From: Clavelina lepadiformis
Taxonomy: Eukaryota; Chordata; Ascidiacea; Aplousobranchia; Clavelinidae
NCBI RefSeq assembly: GCF_947623445.1
Contig: NC_135248.1
Coordinates: 10,602,977-10,666,976 of the forward strand
Direction of reading: 5' to 3'
Length of the DNA: 64,000 nt
The notes beneath the pieces were generated by a model, which was given only the letters and a program-made list of their open reading frames with translations, did not search any database and was not told the DNA's origin. The translations under genes were made by a program, and so were the position numbers. Shown in pieces: positions 35,971 to 49,466 of the stretch. Every line of letters begins with the position of its first letter. Positions within the stretch are counted from its first letter, which is position 1.

Positions 35971-37725
35971 CATAGTTCACCAGCGTCAAAACTTGACATG
36001 TTTATTTGAGCCTGTGGAGCTAAATAATTGTGGTTGCCTAATGCAAAAACAAGTTTGTCTCACACCAAGGAGCGCACTTAACTGAATAAGCTGATGAAAA
36101 AGTTTGAAAAACATTTCAGTGGTTATACAGGGGTAATCAGCGCCTAAAATACACATCGCAAATGTGACGGCTATTGTGAAGCGTTTGGCGAACAGTGTTA
36201 CGTAAGAAAAGAAAAAGCATGGCGTGTGCCAATACAATGTAACAGCGGTTGTAGTCTATGAGCCACGGTTTCACGCGCAATGGCTCACAATGACTATTCA
36301 GCCACGACCATGGTTCGTTCCTTGTTCAAACAGTTCTAGTATCAATTTCAGAATGATATCATGAACGGAATAGCCTAAATAATTTCATTCAAAGAGAAAG
36401 TTAACCTGTCTTTCTGACCGCGAAACATGACTTTTCGTCTGTGATGTCGCAGTGTTCGTTGAACATGTCACAACAGATATCAAAGTGCCATACATCAGCC
36501 ATAATTACCCAACCACTGAATTTTTAAAAAATTCTTTGACCGGTTTGTCTAGTAAAGAGCGCTCCTTAATCGCCAATCGCTCTTTCATTGTTAAAAAACT
36601 TTCTTCTGCACTAAACCATCTCCTCTTTAGGGGTTCGGCATCTTTTAACTACATTACCACACTATACTAAGATAGAGTGAAAGTCAAAGATTTAGGCGAT
36701 TTTCGGCGATTCCTTTATTGTCTTCGTCACTCGCCACGCTTGACTGCACTCTTGTTTGAGGTGACCGTTGCCGTTTAAATCACTTCAATAGCTTTTTACC
36801 GCAACTATAGTATAATAGGTGAGAAATATACTGCCTACGACTGGTTTTAGATCATTATTACTTAAAACTTTGCTGAATACAAACATACCGGATGTTTTAC
36901 AGTGTGTAGGCTATTATCCGTGACTTGTATCAACAGAAATGATGGGCCGCTGCTTTCAAACTATTTGGCAGTGGCCGCTGGCACTGCAAGTTGTCTATAT
37001 ATAGCGTACGTAAATCGAAACTCGAGCACGCCTATACCGCCAATCTGCTAATTTTCTTTATACATATTTATGAGCTTGGCTAAGGAAACGGAAGCAGCCA
37101 TATACCTACAATCAACGCATTGCTTTTAAAACCATAAGTTGAATCGCTTCCTATACCATACGCTAACTTGTTACTTTAAGCGTACTCTATTTCAAGGCTA
37201 TTTTGTGTGTAAGAATTGCATAACTAGTACGCTTCAATTACTAGATAGGAATCGTTTAAGTTACTGACTGTTTTAGGAGCTTAGCTATACTGTGACAGCA
37301 AACCACCACTGGTGTTTAATTTCCTTTAGCGATACATGTCTCCTTCGTTACTATTGCAGCTGAGGCTGTTGATGAAAGCTCTTTTGTCGTTGAATAACGT
37401 TGTGAAGTTTGTTTGACGCTATAAACATGATTTTCTCCCAATCCACCTATTGATTAACCACACGATTAACCATTCGATTTTATTTACACAGCAAACAATT
37501 GAACAAATAGGCCTGTATGAATGAAGATGGTGTGGAACTGTGGATGTCCCATGTCACATACAAAAGACATCGTTAGTTAATTTAAACTAAAATTTTACAT
37601 GGAGAGATCTTCGTCTGGGCCCTTAAATTTTGGTAAACCTGGTGTTAGCAAAATGTCACACAAGGAACAAACTTGGGAAATACCGAAAAGAGGAGAACTA
37701 CTGTATAACTTAAATAGTCTTATTG
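35971..37725. other. 5' flank of elongase copy A; no gene recognised
   Basis: The promoter of copy A should lie just above 35973. The open frames here are short and carry no domain I know. Confidence 0.5.
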
Positions 37726-38396
37726 GATCTATGAATTGTTTGAAAAATGCAACGTTGCGCTTGATGTAGGAACTTTGAGCCCATCATCATCCAAAGTTCT
37801 CTTGTTCAAATAAGTGTGACGAAAAAAATGAAAAAACTGTTTGAGTTTAGACAATCTAGTTAAGGTTAAATACATTGCAAAACCCCACGTTGTAGGTACT
37901 CTATATTCGGACTTTGAACACGTCGCAAGATCTGAACCAAATCGTACGACGTACAGTGACAAAGCCAACAAAAAACCTTCAGCTGTAATCACCCTGGGCA
38001 CACATGAACTGTCGCCACAGAGTATAGTCGCACAAAAAGTAATCAAATTTGGAGACAATTTAAAGCCCAGCACAGTTCCAGGAAGCAGTTTTCTTTCCTC
38101 TCATTGTGCATTTACACGAAATGTTCTCCAAACGTTCAAATCGTTTGAAGTTAAATTTGCTCTTTTACAGTAAACGTAATTCATGCAACATGTTGTATAA
38201 CTTCCCGAAACTTCATAATATAAAAATAAGCACAAATTAAATTAAAAAGCGATGTTTACAGTTAGGCTACTTATAACAGATACAAGCAAACTAAATCGGT
38301 CACGATCAGACAAAGTGTGTTATAGCTAAATTAAACCTAAATTAGGTTAAGAGGGAATGGAAAATTTTATGCTGAAATCACGAACTAAACCAACTA
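37726..38396 (+). repeat. Direct repeat R1, paired with R2 at 41366-42079
   Basis: This segment and 41366-42079 align along their length in the same orientation, with shared phrases such as 'tcagctgtaatca' and 'agcaaactaratcggtcac'. In R2 it forms the 3' flank of elongase copy B. Here it precedes only a decayed exon 7. A plus-strand frame (37841-38173) stays open, and its best-kept part is also in frame in R2. Confidence 0.7.
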
Positions 38397-38491
38397 CTAC
38401 CGTTGTTTATCTGCGTAATTTGCAAGTTTAGGCAAAGAGACTCTGTTGATTTTTCCTACGGTCAATTTCCATTCCGTAATGCGCATAAAAA
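38397..38491 (-). pseudogene. Ghost of a fifth elongase gene (exon 7 relic)
   Basis: The minus strand reads VGKINRVSLPKLANYAD, matching the exon 7 tails of the live copies (GDGKIKNVSLRKRTKYAD in A). Its upstream flank aligns with the exon 7 acceptor region of copy B, but the acceptor AG is gone (GCAA for GCAG). No exons 1-6 follow at higher coordinates. R1 lies downstream of it just as R2 lies downstream of copy B, so this is the stump of a lost or deleted gene copy. Confidence 0.65.
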
Positions 38492-39699
38492 TCAGAAATT
38501 TTGCAGATGAAAAAAACCCATATAGGCCTATGTTTAACTTGTAATCACGAAAGTCGTCATAGCATTCAAGAGTGGTTCTTAAGCGTTTGGAGTAACAAAA
38601 CCTGCAAGTTTCATAAATGCATTCACCGAACCCTTCGGTACAAGTCATAAACATGTAACCTATATCATTAGTTCACGTTAAAGGAGGCGACCTGAAATGG
38701 GCGGCGCCCAAAACGTTTTGCGACTTTAGGCCTCGGAAACTGCTTAAAACGCGTCAAAATGAAATGAATTCTCATAATAAATGAAGTGTAAATGCTAACT
38801 TTCCTACACTGGGTTGCAATTAATGCCATGAAATAACACTTGGCATGTGGATTAATCACAAAGAGTTCATGAGTTTTGTAACAAATTTCCTTTGTATAAG
38901 TATAATAACTATCTTGAAAAACATCGATAACTTAAGTTTGCTGTTACAATTATGTTACAACAAACATAAACTTCGTATCAACAACTACAATGCGAGATAG
39001 GCTTTGTTGGATGTAGCCTACATAGGATTGGCCGGTAGTTCCCAAGCGATACTCCGCAGCAAATCATGGTTGCCACAAAACCTGTGGGCAACAAACCTTG
39101 CCAATAAACGTGACTCTATACGTGAGACCGCGTACAGTGAATCACACATTTTTGTGTTTTCTCCGCCTTTTGTTGAAACTTCACTTCTTGTGATATAATT
39201 ATATCTGACTTAAACTCTATTTGGCTTTATGGAGAGGTTTTTAGCGATTTTGTTTATTAAGATATTTGACTTTAATAGTGGACAAAAATTGATTCATTGC
39301 GGACCGGTATTAACTGCCTACAAATAAGTTCATCTACAACATATTTTGTTTCAGGTTTGATTTATATTTTTTCGCATTCGTCACTGTGATTTCATACTAA
39401 CTTGTATAAACACAGATTTTAATAAATACATAAGGATACAGTAAGCAATAATCAAAAAGTGTTTTACCACTTTTTGCTAACAAAATCATTAAATTATTTC
39501 CTGAACGGAAAGTTATAGGTCGTTTACTATTTTTACTATGAACAAAATATTGTAGGTCGTCACATAACAGTGATTACCACATATTTTTATCAATATTTTT
39601 CATTTTTGAATAGTTGGATTTGCTGTGTGCAGTGATTCACTCCACCCCGGCCCCCCTTTTCTGCCTCTCACAAAACCTTGCTCAGTGCTCCCTGCAAAT
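38492..39699. other. No recognisable gene
   Basis: The place where the rest of the ghost elongase copy would be expected; I find no elongase exon here. Confidence 0.5.
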
Positions 39700-39846
39700 G
39701 TTCAGTGAAACACTGAAGCAAGTAGAGAAGTTCAAGTATCTACGAATGCAACTCACAAGTGATAGAAGGCAGAACATTGAATTGGATGGCCGAAATAGAA
39801 AAGCAAGTGCAGTGAAGCGTGAGCTTGCAACGTTCGATTTTCATTA
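39700..39846 (+). mobile_element. LINE reverse transcriptase fragment
   Basis: The plus-strand frame reads SETLKQVEKFKYLRMQL followed by TSDRR and a run of charged residues with KASAVKREL. This is the conserved 'LKQVEKFKYLG...TSDGR' segment at the C-terminal side of non-LTR retrotransposon reverse transcriptases. Only about 50 codons remain; the frame ends at 39847, so it is a dead fragment. The clade cannot be told. Confidence 0.65.
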
Positions 39847-41365
39847 AGCGAGACTTTTCTAAGACCGCAAAACTCCCAGTTTTCAACTTTCAGCGCATAA
39901 ATCTATTCATGCTGTTACGTATGTTTTCAGGCAATTTCTTTGTAGCTCACTTGCATAATGAGAACCAGGTTTTTTCACCCAGTCACGCTACCATTGCATA
40001 ATGTCCTTGGGCTAGGGATGAATGACGCTTGCTCCTGTTTTTACGTTCTAGTGAACAGTTTCGAATTCAGGCAATACCATAGATTAAAATAAAAAATATG
40101 TATTCATCGGACCCTGAAATTCGAAAATCTCAGTATCCAGGCTTCCAGCGTGATGAGAAAAGCCGAGTGGAAGTCGCGGAAGACTTTTCTCAATGAGAGA
40201 GTAAACTTAAGATTGTGATACCATATAATGCTGTAGAGTGTAACTGTAGACCATAGTATTGTTACCGTTTGCACTATCGTGCGTATAGACCCGGTCGATT
40301 ATGGGTCGTGTATTTGGTCTACTTTGTTTTAGTCGAGTACATTTTTATAATGCTTTTACTAATACGAGAACGTCTGCATCTAGGAGTATTAAAGGATAGA
40401 AAACGTAACCATATAATACGGCATTTGCGCACAGAAAAGAACACCGATTCTAAGATATAGAACAAAAAAATCTTTGCTGGCATTCTTTAACAAAGTGACA
40501 TAAATATTAAACTTTCAAAAGAAATTTAAAAGTGGACACAAACCATGTCATCACTACAGTTCTTGAAAAAAAGAACAAATTGAATTTTTAAAATGGAGAT
40601 ATGTGAAATAATTTTTTATTTCTGAAATTATTTGCAGGATCTGGAGCAATTTTCTACAAAGATGGTTGGAGTGAATTTAGTTCAAAAGTTGATTTTGTTT
40701 TTACAGCAAGCTACTTAACAAACAGGTCTATTAAAGAGGATGGGGTAGGACCCTTTATATGGAGAGATGGATGTTAGAGATACTGTAGATAGATAGGGAT
40801 CACCATACCAGAAGCACGCTACAACCAAACCTACATCGACAAGGTAAGCTGCAAAAAGACCAACAAAAAATGTTTCCATTATCTGCAATACGCTGCACAT
40901 TTCATGCTTGAACTCGAACTATGATCGAAACTTACGTCATACGAAAGACAAATGTTTGACTGCATTGCTCAATAATGTCAAGTGTCACATAGAGCCGTAG
41001 ACAGACACACCAAGTTGCACGGGTAGAAAATACGCATGGTGACAAGGCGGGATAAGGTTTAATACGTGACGTCCTTCAAAACTAACCAGTAAAGCCTAAA
41101 TGCAACGACCCAAGTGCGTGGTTGGAACAAACAGCTTTGAGAGAGAAAAAACGGAAGGAAAAGTGGTAATAATTTTCGAAGACTGATAATTTCAACGAAT
41201 GTTTTTAAATTGAAAATTCGGTAACGAACCAATAAAGCTGGTCATATCATCTGTGGGTATGAGCAGGACGACGCAACACACAAAGTTGGGTGCGAGTTAG
41301 TTTATAGCAACGCAGAAAAAATGGCTGAAGAAAAAAATGTTTGACGCTATAAGCAATCTCGTATT
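39847..41365. other. No recognisable gene
   Basis: Includes a short phrase near 40612-40650 ('gaaattatttgcaggatctggagc' in outline) that recurs in altered form near 42697-42735, more evidence of duplication between the flanks of the elongase units. No exon seen. Confidence 0.45.
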
Positions 41366-42079
41366 GGATTGATCATTGATCTGGCAAAATGTGCAAATTT
41401 GTAATGGACATTGGAACTTCAAATAAGCGCATTGTCAATCGGGGTATACCAGTTCATATAACTCTGACAAACATAAGCCACACTATTTGACTTGAACAGT
41501 CTCACGGGGTTAAATACATGGTACAAAATACCACATTGCACTCTGTGTTGGGACTTTGAACTCATTGCGGGGTTCACACCAGTACGTGCAAGTTATTTGC
41601 AAATGGTACATACAAAACTTTCAGCTGTAATCAGCTTGGGCATACACGAATGGTCACCTCAGAAAATAGTTGGACAACGAGTAATCAGTTTTTGGGAGAC
41701 CGCTTAAAGTTCGGTAAATGGTGTCAAAGTTTCTTTTACTTTTGCTATTAGTAGCGAGTTTTACACGAAATATTGTATTGTCCAAATGTCCACATAGTAT
41801 GAAATTACTATAAATTTGCGCTTGCTCAGAAAACGTGCTCATGTATAATGAGTTAATTTCTCAAAGTATACGGTATATGCTTCACAACAACGACACAAAA
41901 TAAACCATACGGTGTTCGCAGGTGGATTATACTTGTAAAAGTGGACCACAAGCAAACTAGATCGGTCACAGTTACACAAAGATTAAGCCATCTTAGATTG
42001 GATCAATTTAAAAGAAAAAGCGAATTTCACGCTAAAATCACAAACTATAAAGCATCCACCGTCGTTGTTAACCCGTATG
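41366..42079 (+). repeat. Direct repeat R2 (3' flank of elongase copy B)
   Basis: Partner of R1. The plus-strand frame conserved with R1 (SAVISLGIHEWSPQ here, SAVITLGTHELSPQ in R1) shows several synonymous differences, but in R2 it is short and no protein family is recognised. Confidence 0.65.
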
Positions 42080-45000
42080 TTAAGCACGTTTTCGTAAAGA
42101 TCCGCCGTTCATCTCCCTATCATCAACTTCCATTCGAAATTGTTGACTTGAATCAGAAACCTTCTGCACATGTAAAAACAAAAGTAAACAATGACATTCA
42201 TGTAACTGTTCCGAATGCCAGGCGGAAAATGGTAATAAACAGTAGAGCCAGTTCTTACTGGTTTCGCCTATAAGAGGGCAATTCACTTATATCAACATCT
42301 TTCTTTGTTCTGTACAAAATTGTTACCCGTATGCGTATGTATCACTCACATTCAAATGAGTTTATTTACAGCCGCATTTTATCAAGTGGATATCGATCAC
42401 ATCGCAGGGTTTTTTGCCCCAGCGTAATTTCATTCTTTTACAACAGCAATTCAAATTGCATAAAAAAATTACAGTTTTTATTTTATATTCTAAGACAAAA
42501 GATTTGCAAAATCTCTTTTCAGCAAGAAGACGGTAACAAGTCAACTTGCACATCCGCCCCGTGATTTGAAATTTAGAGTTGAACACAAATGTTATCGTCA
42601 TACACATAACAGTTATTATAACGTAGCCTAATGTAAAATGAAATTTTCAAAATGGTTCTGTCAAGCATAGATTAAATAACTGATTAAACCTTTTAATTTT
42701 TGAAATTATTTGCAAGTTCTGGAGCATTTTCCATGCTGTTTGAATGCTTATCAGTTTGTAAGCTCTCTGCAGCTTAAGAATCAAATCACTAAAACAGCAT
42801 AAACAACTTGAAAAATGCTTTAGCACTTAGCCTATCCGGTTTATTATATAAAGGTTCGTCTACAAAATCGTTTGATGTACATCATTTCATTTTTCAAATT
42901 TCCTCGAGATTCCATTGTATTGTAATAGAACTAGACTGAAATAAAAACACATTGACATTCTGACAAATCGTGTTATACCTTCTCTTGTCCCTGTTTCGCT
43001 TTCTTTCCAACAATGTAAGTTTTGTAGAAGAAATTGGCGAAAAGTGCAAGATAGGAAGCGTACATGATACTTCCCGATATTTTATGAATAGGTGACGATG
43101 GACAACCGTACTCATCGCCCCAAACCACGATTCCGTACATGACAGCGCAACCTATTATCATTTGGGCAATCTATAAATGAAAGCAACATTAACCTTGTCA
43201 AAATGCCTCGTTTACCAACAAATGGATTGGAATTGGAAGAATTTATTTTCTAATTAGCAATCAAATCATCTGAGATACCTGAGATATAGTTATAACCAGC
43301 GCAAGCGCACGCGGGAGTTTTATGCCTGCCGCTTTCAGCGCGTAGTAGCTGTACATCAACGAATGTATAATGAAGTTGACTGTTACAAATATCCAACCAC
43401 CTAAAAAAAAAATTCGGAGATGCAAATAAAAATAATACAATTCGATATATTACTTTGCATCGTTTGCGGTTTCCAAACTCTATCTGATCATTACCCACAT
43501 TTCACATATGGCCTTTATTCATGGCCCATCTCCTACCGTTTCATCTTTCGTGAAAAAAGTGACTGTCTGTATTCCAATACATTTGTTTAAGTCCAAAATG
43601 AAAATTTCCAGCGAAATGCGACATTTTTTATTTTCATACAGAAGTAGAAAAAGTAAATTAAACGAAATAAAAACTTTAACCAAAATAAACTTTATCGTTT
43701 ATAATGAATACGCGACCCCTTTAAATTTACTCCATGTGCCCTCTGGGGAGCCACGGTCACCAGTTTGGTAACTACTGCGTGTACAATTTGGAAACAACCA
43801 ACAACTTTCTAGCATGTAGTCAATAAGGGTGTAAAAAAGCGTAAAAGGGCGTAAAAAGAAGTGTGCTGATATTCACCGCATTTGAGTCATATTACATCAC
43901 GAACACATCATAAAAGCGTTGGTCGTACAGTACCTCCATATTGGCTGCTGTATATGAGCCCGGTAACAAATGCAACCGTTATATGATGATACCAGTGAAG
44001 AAATATCAGGTTCTGCTTCCTAAGTACGATAAAGACGGTGTCAACTGCAAGAAAAAGTTGTTGTTAAAAGTAACATTGATTATGTTTTCAAATGCCAAGT
44101 AACGTACCAAACAAGCTACGGTGAGCACAGTGCCAGTGGCAATTGTAGGAAAATTCTTATCAGTATAGCATCGTAATCCCAATTGTAGAAATATGTATAT
44201 AGGCTACAGCACGTTATACTTTTTAAAATCAAAACAGCAATATCCCTAGTTATATGCATGCGAAATATTTTTTGAAAACAATACATTCTGACTTCTGAAA
44301 CGGAGCAGCGCATGCTAGATGCGAAGAGATGCTGCGTTAATCTGATTCTCTCATTCATACACATAGCGCATCGTATCCTTTCGGTTTCGACATTTACTGG
44401 AGGGGAATGAGTTTTAAGAGTTTGGTGTTAACCTTGTTGTCTGCCACAAGAAAGCGGAAAGCACACACGCTTTTTAATGTCAGTTCAGTTCGGCCGTTGT
44501 TCGTGTTTAAATACTAAGTTACGCCGTCTCCATTACAGATGTTTGTTAGTTATTGAAGATTTGCGTATGGTCAGTAACCGCGTCTCATATTCCATCGTTA
44601 CAACAAATGTGCTACAAAGGAACACATAATTGAATGCAATTGCAGCTCGAAACATAGATGACTGCTGTAAAGTGTTAAAATTTTATAATAGTGATTAATT
44701 ATGAAAGCAAAATAATGGAAGCTTTTGTTAATAAAACACTTCAACTCGACTCTTAATAAACAAAATTTTGAAAATTGCGTGTCTGTCATATTAAAAATTT
44801 GTAATTAAGTTGCCCGGTCATATTGCTTTAACTGGCTTTATTGTGTTATCGCTAATTCCATTGCATCGTTTTATTAACAACGGACAATATTAATAACCGT
44901 CTGCACTTTTAAATGTTTCTCTTTTTTCTCGTACTGGTATAGTGCCACATTTATTCCGGGCGTTGTGACGTTGAGATGTCGCATGAATCAGGGTACGTTT

Positions 45001-46637
45001 TCGGTTCAAAAAACTTGGAGGTTGCCGTCAGCTTTAAGACAAACTCACTAGGTTAGAAAGCTAACTTATAAATAAGAAAACACCACATACAAATTTACAG
45101 GGAAATTTATGCTGACTCATGCGATATTTTCACGTCACAATACCTTAACAGATTTGGCACGACATCGGCATGTACGTTACGCATATAGTCGCTTCGCTTA
45201 ATACCGTATTATTATTCTTAATAAGGAAGATGCTAGTCCGAAACAAGTCTCTGCTTTTTTTGCAAATAAATGAGTTATGACCCTTTTAGTATTACTTGTG
45301 TTATTAGGAACTACTTGGTGCTTAAAGTCAACTTTCTCTAAAGCTAACGCGCCCGGTGAATATACAAATAATTATAAAGAATTCCTCTATCTAAGATCAA
45401 AAGCCGCCAATACAAACTAGGTTCTAGTTACTGTATAATTATATGATCTTAATAAAAATGAGATAAGAGTTTTAAAGAAAACATCATGGATCGAATTACT
45501 CACTGTATTCAAGAAATTTGCTGAACGCAAAAAGCCCACACCAGAAATGCGTTATGGGTCCATTATAGAAAATAGGATCACATACGACCGTATGCAAACC
45601 TCCAGTTTGGAAGGCAACCAGCATGACTGCTGACGTACGAACAGCTCCTAATGTGCTGAAGACTGCTAACATGAATGACCATATCATCATAGGCTTACGT
45701 AGGTCGAAGCTTTAAAAAAGGATCATTATAGCATGGTAGCATTGATTGTGATAGGATACATGATGTATTCTTCTTAGTCTACCGTGTTTTGTCCTTCATA
45801 TACTTTGGCCCAGCAAAAATCATCAACAGGTAGGCAGCAGTGCAGACTATGGGAAACGCCCATGTCTCATAAATAGGTAAAACCCAATCTCCAACCGCAT
45901 ATTGCTCCACTTTCCATTCTATGAATGACAAATAAAAATGCTCAATATTTTTGTGAATTATGGAACTTAGTTGGCGCAGCTAACATGCGCAATAAAGTTG
46001 GAAACGTCACATGGTAAGGGTAAAAAGGCCAATTTTATCCTGTAGTGGTGTCGTGCCTACCGTACTGGATTAATTGGGAATCAAAACGCACAGAAAATAG
46101 CCTATAGTCCAACTGTTTAAAAAGCATTTTAATTTTGTGATTGAAAACTAAATGCATAGCTATCAACCAACAGGCAATTAAAAGGTTAAAATTATGCTTA
46201 ATGTTATCTTTAACCGCACATTTTGTTATTGTTCTTTACGCATAAACATCGAATCATGAAACTTGTTTAGAAGTTGGTAGCAGGTCTTCCATTTTATTAG
46301 AATTAAACAAACAAACTATTTTGTTATTTCACATCTAAGGTGGTGCTTTGTGACATCACAGTACGGTATCTCGCATAGCAAGGATATATGACAAAATAAT
46401 AATGAGAAGTTGATGATAGAATTATTGCTTCGTTTCGAAGGAATCAAAGATTCTTGAAATTATTAGTTTTCAACTTTTCATGACGCTCCAAATTGAACTT
46501 TCACCAAATTAAATCAACCTTTTATAGAGGCAAAAGTTAAAGCTTATCAGATTTAACTTGCCACTGAACTAATAGAAACACATACCGTTAAGTAAAGCAT
46601 TTTTTAGAGTTCCTTTCCATGCCGGTAACTCCTGCAT
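42080..46637 (-). CDS. ELOVL6: ELOVL6-like fatty acid elongase, copy B
   Basis: Seven exons: 46586-46637, 45783-45918, 45504-45709, 43934-44044, 43279-43400, 42979-43170, 42080-42163; 300 aa, with exon sizes and phases identical to the other copies through exon 5. Motifs: FSKFLEY-DT, HWYHH, MYSYY, TISQIAQ (TxxQxxQ). This is the most diverged member: exon 2 reads [18 protein letters not shown] where C and D read [16 protein letters not shown], and exon 4 has [10 protein letters not shown]. Exon 7 ([15 protein letters not shown], then GGSLRKRA) ends the protein four residues earlier than in A and D. Introns are longer than in the other copies. The acceptor of exon 7 could be 3 nt further on. 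Confidence 0.9.
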
Positions 46638-48916
46638 TATACAATTTCAACAGTATAGTGTGATTAGGCCAGACTTACAAATTCCAATGTTTGCTCAAAA
46701 CCTGTTTGCTAATATACAACGTAAAGAGATGCTAAAATTATTCTCTCTGTTATAAGATAACCAACAAGCCATTCGGCAAGTAAAGGAAAAATGCTCGCTC
46801 TAAAAGACGCAACATCAACGATATTAGCTTTTTAACACTGCAGCAGGAAGTTTAAAGGCTTGATAATGTTTAACAAAACGCAAACAGAGTTTTTGGTTTC
46901 TGAAATTGCAAACCATCATATTAAACAAACTTCCGAGAAAAGACACTTCTACTTTTCCAGGAAAAATGCATATCCGTATCCACCCAGGTGCTGTGACTTT
47001 TGCTATTCTTGGCAATCTAGGTTAGTCGAACGTTGCAGTGCTGGGGTTTTCTAAGTGTTTTTGGAGAATAGAACAGTCCTCAAAACTCTCCGACGGTCTC
47101 TGAAAATTTATAGCAACAACTATGCAGCAGAAAATTAGCGGTTGGTTTTTAAAAATTCCGTTCTCTTGAACTTTTTTTACCGGTCGCCAAATTTAAACCG
47201 TATAATAAATTGACAATGCACATTTGAAGCCTGCAACACATTTACAAATTTTCATTGGCGATGAATTTGTTTCATGTGCTCGTTCTTGTCAAGTTTTTTG
47301 TTGCGTTTTGCACTTGTTTCTGCCTAAACAGATAAATATATTTAAACAACTGTTGCGTGGTCCCAAAACGACAGTAACAATTTCTAGAAAAATGGCTTGA
47401 CATAAAAAAATGTATAAGTTATAGCGCAAAACGTCCAAAGATAATAATCGGGGCTTATTGGTGATAAGAGATTATGGTCAAGTTTAAGTCGTGTAAAGAG
47501 TTTACTCAGCCCAAGGATAAACTTAAAATATGCACAAGGTTTTGTGTTTGCTTTGGGTTGTGCTTTTTACAATAAGTTTTCTAAAAAGTGGTTGCCAGTA
47601 ATTTTCAAACATCAAGCAAGCAATCAAACTAAGTAAAATGGCAGATTTCAGACGAAAAGTAGGTTTATAGAGTAAAACTTTATAAACTATTGCATAATTC
47701 AGAATCAAAATTTTTTTCGCTGTATATTTGTTTTTCACCTTGGCACAGCGTATTTTGACTTTGGAAAACTAAGCCACGTTTTATTACCGCAAACGATTAC
47801 TACGATGATGATTCTAAGTTAGTTTGTAACATTTCTGTCTAATGTAAAAACCACGTCTTCTGTTACAGTAACTTAAGCTCTTTTCTGTTACCCATCGGAC
47901 TGATGCAGTACTTATTTATATCAATTTTTCAAAAGCAAAGTATAAGACACATAGAATGTTCTATCCACAAAAAATCTAGACCTCAATTAAAAACAATTCA
48001 GTTTGAAACGAATGTACTTTTATGAAGGGCTAAATGGTAAAGTTTTGCTGATGTCAAGAAATAAGTTTATAGTGCGATTAGGTAATAATTAATCACAATC
48101 CACCACTTGACCCTGTATGATACAATGATTTATTTTATGAGCAAGGGATGCTCTTAATTGTTTGAACCAGCAATCGATGATCATAAATATCATCGATTTC
48201 TGGTTTCATGTTTCATCTGCATTTCATTGAAATGAAACATTTCATGTTTCATCAGTATGTTCATGTTTTTATCATGAAACTTTCCTAGCATTTTCATGGC
48301 GTTTTTACTGGTTATAAATCTACTCATATAGCCGATTATTTTGTTTCGTTAAAGTGATGGGCAAGTCTGAAATATTTTACCAGAGTATTCAGTTAATAGT
48401 GTTCTTTCAACTTGTTTTTTCACATGCCCCTCACTTTAGAGCTGCTTTCAGTGAAAGCTGACTATTGCATACAAGCAACACAGCCCCAGTTAATTATAAC
48501 TCAATTGTGATATTGTTACTCGCCTAAATTAAGAAACTAAACACTGCGCGGCAGGAAAGAATAATATTGTACAATCAAGTGTCTGAGACATTAGTAAGTT
48601 GCTTCAATTTTAATATGGACAAAAAACATAACTCTCATATTTGTCGTTATCAGCTGCAGTACTTAATATAATGTTTTACTAAGTGACTACTGAAAAACCA
48701 ATTTACGCTCCACTTAGGTTAGATTTCTATACTTGAGCAATAAAAAAACCTAACAAAAACGGAATTATTGTCTGCATGAAGGATGCACTAACGTATAGAA
48801 CAACTTCCTTTCCATAAAACGTTGCAATTTAATTTGCAGGCAGTTAAACATGCCTATCAACATTTGACTAACCTAGATCGGCATGGCGTACAAACTTACA
48901 AAAGAAGCAGACCAAG
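46638..48916. other. 5' flank of elongase copy B; no gene recognised
   Basis: AT-rich, with only short open frames. The promoter of copy B is expected just above 46637. Confidence 0.45.
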
Positions 48917-49466
48917 TGGTTCTTAACCTATGGACCACGACCCATAAGGTGGGGCACAAAACCAACGTATCTAGGTCACAAAAAACAGGTCATTAAAGTA
49001 AACTTTCGCCTCATTCTGATGACCTTCTGAACTCTAGCAAAATTAACTTGGTAAATAAAATCGTAAACCCGACGATTTTTTGACATATCCTGCAAGACAG
49101 TATTAGCAACAACCTTATACGTGTGCGACAACATTCAGATAGACATGGTGCGCACATGCTAAAAAAACACCATTTTAGCAAAGTTTATAACTAAAGCATT
49201 AAACTTTTCTTCCTTATGCCAATCCATTGAAAAACCAACTTCTTTTTCCGTTTGTTTTACCATAACGGTACTCAGGATTGATGCATACAATGTTTAATGC
49301 TGCATGTATGCCATACACGTACGTACGTACAGTATCGTTTTTGTACAGCTATTTCTTTTTGCTTCAAATGTAATGTTATTTACAAAATAACAAAACATGC
49401 TTGTGGGTCACGATATTGCCATTTGCAACGATGTTGGGTCACAATAGTGAAAAGGTTAAAAACTGC
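48917..49466. mobile_element. hAT-like DNA transposon remnant
   Basis: Left end GTGGTTCTTAACC followed by GACCACGACCC; right end GTTGGGTCAC, then GGTTAAAAACTGC, so the two ends are imperfect inverted repeats. This is the end pattern of widespread hAT elements. No transposase remains and no target duplication is clear. Confidence 0.45.

Noticed and set aside
40715-40900. Minus-strand hydrophobic frame as an extra elongase exon
   Set aside because: It has no elongase motif and does not align with any exon of copies A-D.
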